Shown here: piece by piece, positions 53,637-61,763 of the stretch
Position numbering within the stretch: position 1 is the first letter of the stretch
Layout of the letters: each line of letters opens with the position of its first letter
NCBI GenBank assembly: GCA_965242665.1
Contig: OZ251484.1
Span: 2,976,001-3,040,000, forward strand
Source: VXLM01 sp965242665
GTDB lineage: Bacteria; Chloroflexota; Dehalococcoidia; Lucifugimonadales; VXLM01
DNA length: 64,000 bases
Direction: 5' to 3'
Notes under the pieces: model-generated
What the model was told of the DNA's origin: nothing
The model's input: the letters and a program-made list of their open reading frames with translations, nothing else
The model's database searches: none
Translations under genes and position numbers: made by a program

Positions 53637-53693
53637 TCCTCGCCCGCGGGAATCCTATTCACGATGGGCGCGCGGCGTCAGGGTGGGGCGGGG

Positions 53694-54137
53694 TTAGGCT
53701 TTGGCGATGCGGACGGTGCCTGTCCGCCCTTCGTAGGTCATCGTGAAGTTCTTGAGAAAGTCTCTTCCTAAGAGGGCGAAGTGGCGCTGTCCCCCGGCCA
53801 GCAGATGCGCTCCGAAAAACAGCCCGCTCATAGAGAAATCCAAGTCGGGGATGTAGATCTGAGCATAGTGTAGGTTGACCGGTTGCGCCCCGTGTACTCC
53901 CCCCACGGTCTGCCGGTTGACGACCGGTAGTTTCAATTTCTTCGCGAGCGCCGAGTCGATGCAACTCCGATACGCGCCCGTGTCCACTAGGGCAGGTACT
54001 GATGTCGCGGGCAGGTTTGGCGCGCTCACCTTACTGGAGTGGAAGTTGTGGTCAAGTCCGACTTGGACGAGGATGGTTGGTCCATCCCGTTCCAATATGC
54101 CCGGCTCGCCCTCGAACCAGCATTCGACGCTAGTCAT
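53694..54137 (-). CDS. Retropepsin-like aspartic protease
   Basis: A 147-residue single-domain aspartic protease of the retroviral type (clan AA). VPALVDTGAYRSCID has the catalytic Asp-Thr-Gly, with the expected hydrophobic residues before it, and ALLGRDFLKNFTMTYEG is the second signature (usual iLG.dfL). Such small enzymes act as homodimers. The ATG overlaps the stop of the preceding small gene (ATGA, 54134-54137), so the pair is translated together. No signal peptide, so the target is cytoplasmic. Pairs of a DUF5678-like protein and such a protease recur in bacterial genomes, often in accessory regions; their task is not known. Confidence 0.85.
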   Translation of the reverse strand: MTSVECWFEGEPGILERDGPTILVQVGLDHNFHSSKVSAPNLPATSVPALVDTGAYRSCIDSALAKKLKLPVVNRQTVGGVHGAQPVNLHYAQIYIPDLDFSMSGLFFGAHLLAGGQRHFALLGRDFLKNFTMTYEGRTGTVRIAKA

Positions 54138-54373
54138 GGACCGGCCTGTACAATATGGAAGGGGGGGGGAGCTATCGGCGGCTCGCCCACCTGCTTGATG
54201 AGATACGGCCCGCGTCCAAACTTTTGAAGCGCGTCGTATGCCGCATCCTCGCTCTCATCATACGTCCCGACGAGTTCCTCGTCATGCACGATCACCCACT
54301 TGCCAAAGTAGTCTATCTCCAGTTCATCGCGCATCCGATCGTATGCTGCCATCTCCTTGCTCAACAGAGCCAT
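54134..54373 (-). CDS. DUF5678-like small protein
   Basis: A 79-residue protein. The central part YFGKWVIVHDEELVGTYDESEDAAYDALQKFGRGPYLIKQV follows the DUF5678 pattern (GkwVa...g.vv..g...ea...a...g...i..V). I chose the ATG at 54373 because AAGGAGG lies five bases before it; an in-frame ATG at 54391 and the frame up to 54460 are upstream, but the latter is inside the promoter. It is coupled by ATGA to the retropepsin-like gene and may be its substrate, inhibitor or partner. It is driven by a strong promoter with palindromes. Confidence 0.75.
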   Translation of the reverse strand: MALLSKEMAAYDRMRDELEIDYFGKWVIVHDEELVGTYDESEDAAYDALQKFGRGPYLIKQVGEPPIAPPPFHIVQAGP

Positions 54374-54442
54374 GACGTCCTCCTTTCGCATGATGAGCCT
54401 CCCGCGCACAAGCGGCAGGTTCATGCACGCCATGATATGGCT

Positions 54443-54485
54443 ATATGATAAGTCTATCATATCATGAGCTCATGGTTATTGTCAA
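54443..54485 (-). promoter_or_regulatory. Strong promoter with two palindromic operators
   Basis: Minus strand: TTGACA (54480-54485), an 18-base spacer, TATGAT (54456-54461). Two palindromes overlap it: CATGAGCTCATG (about 54463-54474) inside the spacer, and ATATGATA-AGTC-TATCATAT (54443-54462) over the -10 and the start site. This is the arrangement of an autorepressed small operon such as a toxin-antitoxin pair. Transcription leads to the DUF5678-like gene and the protease. Confidence 0.7.
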
Positions 54486-54616
54486 CCGCGTCATCCCGTG
54501 CGCGTCATTCCCGCACGGAACGTTTGACGAATTAGGAACATGGGCTCTACCATAGACCGATGAACCCCCGGCGCGCAACCGATTCTGCGGCCCGCCCGAG
54601 TGTAAGGAGACGCCCA

Positions 54617-57600
54617 TTGACTCGAGGCCCATACGAACTCGTCGACAACGTGGACTACGGCAACCACGCGCAGGCTCTGGAGTGGCTTGCGAAGCAGTAC
54701 GCCGGGCCCTTGAGCATCGCGACTGGCTACGTGGGGTTGGATGGGTTGGATGCCCTGGCGGGCATGGCGTCGGAGCGGGGATCGGTGTCGCGGTTGCTGA
54801 TAGGCGCGGCGCCGTCGTCGGAAGACCTGACTGGACCGGCGGACGAGCGCGTCGTCCGCGACCGGTTCGAGCAGTCGGTGTCCGCGCTGCGTCGTGAGCG
54901 GGACTTTTCGGCGTTTCCCGCGTCGCGGCGGTCGGCGCTCGAGCGGGTAGAAGCGTTCTTGGAGTCGGAGGACGCGCTGGTGCGCCGCTACCAGCGGCGG
55001 TTCCTGCACGGCAAGGGATACCTCGTCGGGGAGCTGAACGATGCCGGGGATGTGTCCCCGCCTACAGCGGCGCTAGTATCGTCGGCGAATCTCACGCACG
55101 GGGGACTCTCCGCCAATCTCGAGCTGGGGATGGTGCACTACCAGCCGAACGTCGTTGGAATGGCGCTGCAATGGTACGAACGCCTGTGGGACGAGGCGGA
55201 GGATTTCAAGGACGGCTTGCTAGACCTGCTGCGTCCGCCGGCCCTGGAGAGCGATCCGCAGACGGTCTTCAAACGCGCGCTGCTGGAGCTGTACGAGGGC
55301 GAATTCGAGCAGGACGAGCCGCACGGAGACGAGGACAACCTTACGAGCTTCCAGCGGAGCGGGTTCATCCGGGCAAAGCGCATTCTGGACGAATACGGCG
55401 GAGTTCTATACGCGGACGGGGTTGGCATGGGAAAGACGGAGATTGGGATCGAGTTCGTCCGCAAGTACACCAAAGATTTGGGGCATCACGTCTTGGTAGT
55501 ATCACCGGCGCAGCTGCGGGACAATCTATGGGACCAACGCCTGAAGGCGGCGAACCTGCCTGCCACGGTGGTCTCCTATCAGGAACTGGCCAACGATCGG
55601 CAGATTTCGAGCGGCGGCCGGCGCGTGCTTCCGGTAGACAAGGACGTATACCGGCTGATCATCATCGACGAAGCGCATGCGTACCGCAACGTAGACAATA
55701 CTTGGTACACGGCGTTGGATCGACTGATGGGAGGGTCGAAGAAGCTGCTATTGCTGCTGACGGCCACGCCGGTCAACAATTCGCTCTGGGACTTGCACAA
55801 TCTGTTCTTGCTGTTCGCGCGACACGACCGGGCGTTCGCCGCCAAGCCGCCGCGAATTCCGAGCCTGCGGCAATTCTTCCGGGAGGCGGGCGCGTCGGAC
55901 GACGAACCGTCTTCGGATACGATGCTGTTCCCCCTCATCGACGCTCTCACGGTGCGGCGAGATCGTCGGTTCATCGAGGAACGATACCCGAACGAGCGTC
56001 TATCCGACGGCACGCTGGTGAAGTTCCCGACGCCGTCGCTGCACGAACGGCGGTACGACCTCGACCGGGTGTATCCGAACATCGTGCGTGACATTCAGCG
56101 GGGAATTGGCGGTCTCACCATGGCGCGCTACCGCCCTTCCGCGTACCGGCTGGACGTTGCAGAGGAATCAGCGTCGGAAGAGGCACTGGCGGGGCTGATG
56201 CAATCCCAGATGCTCAAACGCTTCGAATCGTCGTGGCGCGCCGCCCTGCAGACGGTCGAGCGGATGCGGAAAGCCAACGAGGTCGCCTTGCAAGCGATCG
56301 AGGAGCGCGGCGTGTTTCCTTCGCCGAAGGACATCCGCGATCTGGTCGACAGCAGCGGGGAGGACGATTCCTTCCTGGACGGCCGCCTCGTCGACGAGGC
56401 GCTGGATGGGTTGGAGGATGGAATACCGGCGCAGATGTTCAAGAGCAGCTTTGTGCGTGACCTCCACAATGACCGAGATCTCCTGGACACGATGGCCAAG
56501 CAGCTCTCCAGTCTGAGCGAGATCGAGGATCCGAAGCTTGAGATGTTGCGGGAAGTCATGGAATCGACGCCGGCGAAGAAGGTTGCGGTGTTCACAGCGT
56601 TTCGAGATACCGCGGAGTATGTGAGGGAGCGAATCGAAAGAGACCCTGGGTTGCTAGGCGGCAGGACGTGGACGGTGGTGATCGGCGCGGATATGGACGC
56701 GAACGCGCGAACCACGGAGATCGAGCGCTTCTGTCCGGAGTCGGCGGGGGTGCAGCAGGGGCACGAACCGAAGGACGGGGAGGTAGACGTTCTGCTGAGC
56801 ACGGACGTCCTCTCCGAGGGACAGAACCTCCAGCAGGCGCAGGCGGTGCTCTCGTTCGACATGCCCTGGAACCCGCAGCGCGTCGTGCAGCGGAACGGAC
56901 GCATCATCCGCTTGCGGAGCCCCCACGATACGGCGTATCTGTACACGCTGCTGCCGGAGCAAGGCAGTTTGGACCAGATGCTCCAGTTGGAAGCGCGGCT
57001 GCAGGCCAAGATCAGGGCTGCAAACGCAGCAATGGGCATGGAGACCCCGGTGTTGCAGAAAGTAGATCCGGAAGCGGAAGCGCGGATATACGCCGACTTG
57101 GATGCGTTTGCAGGGCGATTGTCCGATGGAGACGCCTCGTTGCTGAACGAGGAAGGCGGAGGTTCGGCATTTGCCGGCGAGGTGTACCGCGCGCAGCTCC
57201 AGCGCGCCGTGCGGGAGGACGGCATAGATTCTTTGCGCGGTCTGCCCTGGGGGATCGGAGCTGCGTTCGTGCAACAGGCGGCAGGATTGTCGGAGCCGGC
57301 GGTGTTCTTCGCGTGCCGTACCCGCAAGGGCGAACGCTACTGGCGCATGGTGTCCGGATCCGGCAAGATCATGACCCGGGAAGACCTGGCGATGCTGCGC
57401 GTCATCGACCCGCAAGACCAACACGGTTGCGCCGTTCCCGCAGACCTCGACCTAGAGCGCCTGTTCGCCGCCGCGGCCGCTGACATATGCAAGGAACATA
57501 ACGCGCTGCTCAATCCCGACTCTCGCTCCGGCCCCATCCCCGCCAGCCAGCGTTGGGCCGTGGAGATTCTGCGCTTGCCTGATGCTCCTGCTGGCAAGGA

Positions 57601-57838
57601 GTATGATGACGCAGACGAAGCTCTATCGTCGGGGCGCGGCAGCCGGGTGCAGCGCGACCTCTCTGCCTTGCGCCGAGAATATACCGCCGGCGGCATGAGC
57701 GCACATGACTGCGCCGACAGAATCGTCGAAATCGTGAAGCAATTCGGCCTGCGCCCTGTGAAACCCCTGCCCGCGCCGGATCCCATAGAGGAGGACGACC
57801 TCGGCGTCGTGTGCTATCAGGTAGTGCTGCCTTCATGA
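54617..57838 (+). CDS. PLD-domain SNF2-type helicase
   Basis: About 1073 residues. Residues 1-230 form a phospholipase D-like domain with FLHGKGYLV (His131) and SSANLTHGGLSANLELG, one HKD-type motif, as in nucleases of this group. Then comes a superfamily 2 helicase: GVGMGKTEIG (Walker A, Lys273), VVSPAQLRDNLW, IIDEAHAYRN (DEAH 351-354), LLTATPVNNSLWDL (motif III), and LSTDVLSEGQNLQQAQ with SFDMPWNPQRVVQRNGRIIRL (motifs V and VI). The TTG at 54617 has AAGGAGA six bases upstream and is preferred to the ATG at 54560, which has none. Neighbours are a large methylase and a DUF499-like ATPase. It probably acts as the DNA-translocating or cutting part of a restriction-like defence system. The nearest known family members are DrmD-like helicases, but the fused PLD is a difference. 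Confidence 0.85.
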   Translation: MTRGPYELVDNVDYGNHAQALEWLAKQYAGPLSIATGYVGLDGLDALAGMASERGSVSRLLIGAAPSSEDLTGPADERVVRDRFEQSVSALRRERDFSAFPASRRSALERVEAFLESEDALVRRYQRRFLHGKGYLVGELNDAGDVSPPTAALVSSANLTHGGLSANLELGMVHYQPNVVGMALQWYERLWDEAEDFKDGLLDLLRPPALESDPQTVFKRALLELYEGEFEQDEPHGDEDNLTSFQRSGFIRAKRILDEYGGVLYADGVGMGKTEIGIEFVRKYTKDLGHHVLVVSPAQLRDNLWDQRLKAANLPATVVSYQELANDRQISSGGRRVLPVDKDVYRLIIIDEAHAYRNVDNTWYTALDRLMGGSKKLLLLLTATPVNNSLWDLHNLFLLFARHDRAFAAKPPRIPSLRQFFREAGASDDEPSSDTMLFPLIDALTVRRDRRFIEERYPNERLSDGTLVKFPTPSLHERRYDLDRVYPNIVRDIQRGIGGLTMARYRPSAYRLDVAEESASEEALAGLMQSQMLKRFESSWRAALQTVERMRKANEVALQAIEERGVFPSPKDIRDLVDSSGEDDSFLDGRLVDEALDGLEDGIPAQMFKSSFVRDLHNDRDLLDTMAKQLSSLSEIEDPKLEMLREVMESTPAKKVAVFTAFRDTAEYVRERIERDPGLLGGRTWTVVIGADMDANARTTEIERFCPESAGVQQGHEPKDGEVDVLLSTDVLSEGQNLQQAQAVLSFDMPWNPQRVVQRNGRIIRLRSPHDTAYLYTLLPEQGSLDQMLQLEARLQAKIRAANAAMGMETPVLQKVDPEAEARIYADLDAFAGRLSDGDASLLNEEGGGSAFAGEVYRAQLQRAVREDGIDSLRGLPWGIGAAFVQQAAGLSEPAVFFACRTRKGERYWRMVSGSGKIMTREDLAMLRVIDPQDQHGCAVPADLDLERLFAAAAADICKEHNALLNPDSRSGPIPASQRWAVEILRLPDAPAGKEYDDADEALSSGRGSRVQRDLSALRREYTAGGMSAHDCADRIVEIVKQFGLRPVKPLPAPDPIEEDDLGVVCYQVVLPS

Positions 57839-58002
57839 GCATCCCCGAATCCCAACTCAGCAGGTGGTTCGACGCGAAGAAGTCCTCGACACTAAGTGCG
57901 TCCTGGAGTGAACCGTTGGCGGCCGCGCTTGAAGCGCTACACGCACGGAGGCAGCCATCACAGACAACGATCCCAATTGACGCGCGCGTTGACATGACGT
58001 AG
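57835..58002 (+). CDS. Small open frame coupled to the helicase gene (possible gene fragment)
   Basis: A frame of 55 codons whose ATG overlaps the helicase stop (ATGA). The start MSIPESQLSRWFDAKKSST followed by LAAALEALH resembles the first helix of SMODS-type nucleotidyltransferases (usual iPESQL..W...g......T...i..AL), but the rest of that domain is missing. It may be a decayed fragment or a real small protein. Homology is from memory and is weak. Confidence 0.3.
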   Translation: MSIPESQLSRWFDAKKSSTLSASWSEPLAAALEALHARRQPSQTTIPIDARVDMT

Positions 58003-58089
58003 GATAGCCGTGTCATTAGCCGTCGCCGGAGGATATCGAGACCTATGCCCCTCACGCCTGTACTGCACGCCTGCCCGCCGCGCGGGAAT

Positions 58090-59198
58090 ATGACTGAGAC
58101 AGAAGACTACGCCGCCAACCTGGACAAGGCGATGACCGGCGAAATCGCCGCGCCCGAAGGCGCCGCAGAGTTCTTCGCCGCAACATACCCCACGCAGGCC
58201 ATGCAAAGCGCCTGCCAAATGGTCTTCGACCGCCTCCACCACGGCAGCGCGAGCGGCGCGCCCAGCGTCTACCGCTTCACATCCGTCTACGGCGGCGGCA
58301 AGACGCACACCCTGATCGCGCTGGCCGCGGGCGCGAAGCACCCCGACGTCATTCGCCAGGGCAAGACCAACGGACTGATACCGCCCGGGCTGGCCACGGA
58401 CGACGTGAAGATCGTCAGCTTCAACGGCAAGGACACCGACCTTACCCGAGGAACACGGCTGGACGAATCCGGTCTCCGCGCCAAGTCTCTCACCGGCTTC
58501 ATCGCCTACCATGTCGGCGGCCCTCGAGCGCTCGAAAAGTTCAGAGTGTACGACGAGGAGTTGTCCGACCCCGGCGGGAAGGGCTTTGGGGACATATTCG
58601 GCGATAAGCCCGTGCTCATACTCGTCGACGAGCTAGTGGAATGGGTGTCCCGTGCCATGGGGGGGAGCGGCCTGCCCGCTGCGAACATCAAGCAGACCAT
58701 CAGCGCCCTGGCGCACGCCATCGCCTCCAGCCCCCGCACCGTGTTGGTAATGACCGCGCCGGAACAGAATCACGACGCCTTCAAGGGCGCCGCCTCCATG
58801 GAGTTGCATACCATCATGGACAGCGTCGCCTCCACCGTGGCTCGCCAGGCACACGACATGACGCCGTCCGGCGAGAACGACCTGGCCGCCATCCTCCGCC
58901 AGCGCCTGTTCACCCACTGCGACGAAACCGCCCGCAAGGAAACCGCCGCCGCATACGCCCAGATCGCCCGCCGCGCCAACCCCGCAGACACCGATGCCGA
59001 GAAAAGATTCCTCGACAACTACCCATTCCACCCAGACCTCATCGACATCATCCAAAGCTGGCTGTTCGCCAACGGCGACTTCCAGCGCGCCCGCGGCGCT
59101 ATCAGATTGATGGCCAACGTCATCGACGGCCACGCCGAGATACAAGACGCGCTCATCCACCCATACCACGTCGATATGCAGAATCGGCGCGTACACGA
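58090..59198 (+). pseudogene. DUF499-type AAA ATPase, cut by the serine recombinase element
   Basis: About 370 residues of an ATPase that is normally about 1000 residues long. SVYGGGKTHTLIALAAGA is the Walker A loop (Lys71), and PVLILVDELVEWVSRAMG is the Walker B strand. The N-terminal YAANLDKAM and the VMTAPEQNHDAFKGAA segment are as in DUF499 proteins, which accompany methylases and helicases in anti-phage loci. The homology continues to DALIHPYHVDMQN and then stops; from 59199 the opposite strand encodes the recombinase, and the remaining frame to 59328 is its antisense. The second half may lie beyond the element, outside this window. The start is uncertain (58045 or 58090). As it stands the gene should not make a full protein. 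Confidence 0.75.
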
Positions 59199-60782
59199 TC
59201 ACCTCGGTGCTTGTTCTTCAATTGCAACCAACTCAGGAGAGGGGGCGGCCAATGTGATGCGGACGACGTTGTCGCGGTCTATCGTCACCCGGTCGATGAT
59301 CAGTCGGAGCACCTCCTGGCGCTGCTGAGGGGACATGTCATCCATGCCCTCATCGACTTCCCTCGCCCACATGATGACGGTGTCTGCTACGGCCCGCTTC
59401 TCTACTTCCATGGACTTCCGCGCGAGACAGTCATCTAGCTTGTTCCTGCAATGCTCCAGCCGTTCGGTGATGAACTTGCGCTGATGGTCGAGCTGGTCTT
59501 CGGTGATCTTTCCCGACACGAACAGTCTGATTGCTCGGTCTTCCTCCATCTGCACGTCGCGCAGGTCACGTTCGGCCTGCGCGATCTGTTCGGCTAGGGT
59601 GTCATCTGCTTCTTGGTCTTCGAGAGAGTGGATGCCGGCTACTATGAGATTGGGGTTCTGGACGACTTTCTTGACCTCGCTCCAGACGAGGTCTTCCAAT
59701 CGTTCTGCTCGAATGAAGGGATGCTCTCGGCATCGCGTGCGGTAGCTCTGCATTCCGTAGCACTTGTAGTATCTGCGTGGGGGGTCCAAGTCGTACTCGT
59801 AGACCTTGCCGTGGCGTCTGACGACGTTTCGCTTCGTCGTTCGTCCGCCGAGGAGGAACCCGCATTCGGCGCATCTGACGAGGTGTTGCAAGAGGTAGAA
59901 CGTCTTGGTGTTGCGCTTTGCCCGACTCATCCGTTGAGCCTTGATGGTCTGCGCCCTGTTCCATGTTTCATCGTCGACTAGCGGGGGGAATGGGATTTGT
60001 ATCCAGGTGTCCTTGGGTTGGTTGTATATCTTTCGACCGGTATCGGTTGCAACTTGTCGGGTCTTGCCGTACCACCATGTGCCTTTGTAGGCCTCGTTCT
60101 TGAGGATGCGTTGGATATGGGGTTCGAGCCACTGCTTGCTTCGATTGGCGCGGGGGATATCTGCGTCGGTCAATTGTCGTGCGATGGACGGAGCGCCGAG
60201 TCCTTGGTGGACGTACATGTCGAAGATGCGTCGAACGATCTCTGCTTCGGTCTCATTGATCTGAGGCTTGCCGTCGTCTCCGATTTGGTATCCGAATGGG
60301 GTTCCGTTTGCGGGTATTCGTCCTTGTTTGGCGGCTCCGCGCTTGCCGAGTGCTGATCGTTCACGGAAGTTGTCGAGTTCGATCTTGCCGATGGCGGCCA
60401 TGAGATCGAAGGTCTTCATGTCGATGGCGTCTGTGACGGCTTCGAGGGTGATTTGGTGTGCTTCGACGACTTCCATGAGAGCTGCTGCTGGGTACATGCC
60501 TCTGCTGAGTCGGTCGGATTTCCAGCAGACGATGGTATCGAAGCGACCGTTGCGGGCGTCGGCGAGCATTCGCTGGAACTTTGGGCGGGTCTTGGACCAT
60601 CCTCTGCCGACTTCTTGGTATCGTGCGACGATGGTCAGTCCTCGTCGTTGGCAGTGGGCTTCCATCTCTGTGATCTGTTCGGAGATGGAGGTCTTGTCGT
60701 CTTCGGCTTGGCTCTTGTGAGACACGCGTGCATAGATGGCTGCTCTGTTTGCTTCGGGCTTGGGCTCGGTCTGGTTCACCAT
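59199..60782 (-). CDS. Large serine recombinase
   Basis: A 527-residue serine integrase. The N-terminal resolvase domain starts AAIYARVSHKSQAEDD with nucleophile Ser21, followed by VGRGWSKTRPKFQRMLADARNGRFDTIVCWKSDRLSR. The recombinase domain (about 160-270) includes GAPSIARQLTDADIPR and HIQRILKNEAYKGTWWYG. A zinc ribbon (CAECGFLLGG ... YYKCYG ... CREH) and a coiled coil with DIERDL-like heptads (about 390-470) complete it. The gene starts at 60782 and ends inside the DUF499 gene, so the element it belongs to has its end at 59175-59200. Such enzymes integrate phages and mobile islands between short att sites. The other end was not found and may be outside the window. Confidence 0.92.
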   Translation of the reverse strand: MVNQTEPKPEANRAAIYARVSHKSQAEDDKTSISEQITEMEAHCQRRGLTIVARYQEVGRGWSKTRPKFQRMLADARNGRFDTIVCWKSDRLSRGMYPAAALMEVVEAHQITLEAVTDAIDMKTFDLMAAIGKIELDNFRERSALGKRGAAKQGRIPANGTPFGYQIGDDGKPQINETEAEIVRRIFDMYVHQGLGAPSIARQLTDADIPRANRSKQWLEPHIQRILKNEAYKGTWWYGKTRQVATDTGRKIYNQPKDTWIQIPFPPLVDDETWNRAQTIKAQRMSRAKRNTKTFYLLQHLVRCAECGFLLGGRTTKRNVVRRHGKVYEYDLDPPRRYYKCYGMQSYRTRCREHPFIRAERLEDLVWSEVKKVVQNPNLIVAGIHSLEDQEADDTLAEQIAQAERDLRDVQMEEDRAIRLFVSGKITEDQLDHQRKFITERLEHCRNKLDDCLARKSMEVEKRAVADTVIMWAREVDEGMDDMSPQQRQEVLRLIIDRVTIDRDNVVRITLAAPSPELVAIEEQAPR

Positions 60783-61049
60783 GGTTGCCTGCTCTCGTTC
60801 ATACCAGTCGAAACGACAGCCTCACTCATCCAACACGAGTGGGGCTGCAAGTAGTACAATGCTAGTCGCATCACCTGCTCATTCAGGTGGAGCCGCGGCC
60901 CGGGGTGTTGGCGGCACCGCCGGGTCAACTTGCTTGTGGAAGATGATACTTGGTTGGCGGGGCAACGTCAAGCGTAGTCGATGATTCGACCGGCTCGGTC
61001 AATTCTCCAGAGCTACGCGGAGAGCGCCGCTAACGTTCTCTTTGGATTT
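60783..61049. other. Intergenic region between recombinase and Pycsar cyclase
   Basis: About 270 bases. The stretch next to the recombinase holds its promoter region. No gene is seen. A GC-rich hairpin-like sequence (GCGGAGAGCGCCGC, about 61016-61030) lies just after the cyclase stop and might end its transcript, though no T-run follows. Confidence 0.35.
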
Positions 61050-61742
61050 CTACACCGGCCACCACCACGATGAAGTATATATCGTCTTATATCCCAGTTC
61101 TGGGGCTGTCGCTTGCACCCACATGTTCTTCCCATTCTGGCCGAACTTCGATTCCTTGTTGAGCCGATCGTACACGTCGGCTGTGATTTGCGATGCAGGG
61201 CTGGAGCGTGCAGACAGCTTGGCGGCATAGTTCGCGGCGCGTCCAACCCAGACGAGGTCATTCGATCCCCGTATGCCTGTACGCGCTACGAATAGCTTGC
61301 TCGTGTCGATACCTACTACCTGCTTTACCGAGTAGTTAGAGTTGGGGTATTGGGCCTTGATCGCGGGGTTGACGATCCGCTGCACCGCGTAGTTGATCTT
61401 CAGCGCGGTGCGGGCTGCGTCGCTGTTCTTCGAGTCGCCAACGAACACCGCCATGATGCGGTCCCCATCGTATGCAGTGATCGTCCCTCCCTCTGCCTTA
61501 ATTATCCTTGCAGCGCATACGAGGTAGGCTTTGTAGATTTCTGCCGCGAACGAGGGCTCCTTCGTGTCTACCAGTTTGGTCGAGTCGTCCATGTCCGCGT
61601 ACAGAACCGTTCCCTCCGGCGTGACTGCGTCATTGCTGAGCTTCAGGTTATCCGACTCAGGCACAGTGCGGCCGGCGCGTGTGGTCCAGCTTTCGCCGAA
61701 TATCTTGGTCACTTCCGAGTGCAGGTCGTCTCTCAGTCCCAT
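61050..61742 (-). CDS. pycC: Pycsar pyrimidine cyclase PycC
   Basis: A 230-residue class III cyclase of the Pycsar type, which makes cyclic CMP or cyclic UMP on phage infection. VLYADMDDSTKLVD (Asp50) and AYDGDRIMAVFVG (Asp94) bind the metals; the segments FAAEIYKAYLVCAARIIKAEGG, RTALKINYAVQRIVNPAIKAQYPNSNY, GIDTSKLFVARTGIRGSNDLVWVGRAANYAAKL and the last residues WWWPV are those of known PycC proteins rather than of adenylate cyclases. The ATG at 61742 follows GAGGTG. It begins 21 bases after the effector gene, in one operon. The choice between cCMP and cUMP cannot be made from sequence. Confidence 0.93.
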   Translation of the reverse strand: MGLRDDLHSEVTKIFGESWTTRAGRTVPESDNLKLSNDAVTPEGTVLYADMDDSTKLVDTKEPSFAAEIYKAYLVCAARIIKAEGGTITAYDGDRIMAVFVGDSKNSDAARTALKINYAVQRIVNPAIKAQYPNSNYSVKQVVGIDTSKLFVARTGIRGSNDLVWVGRAANYAAKLSARSSPASQITADVYDRLNKESKFGQNGKNMWVQATAPELGYKTIYTSSWWWPV

Positions 61743-61763
61743 GTTTCACCTCTTCCAATGTGT

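Larger units (their letters stand above)
53363..53693. other. Intergenic region with REP copy and a decayed promoter copy
   Basis: About 330 bases with no gene between the methylase and the retropepsin-like gene, which are convergent. It contains the REP-like palindrome at 53410-53429 and a degenerate copy (53606-53636 and downstream) of the promoter and leader that drive the DUF5678-like/protease pair at 54.4 kb. The open frame across it on the minus strand has no homology. Confidence 0.5.
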
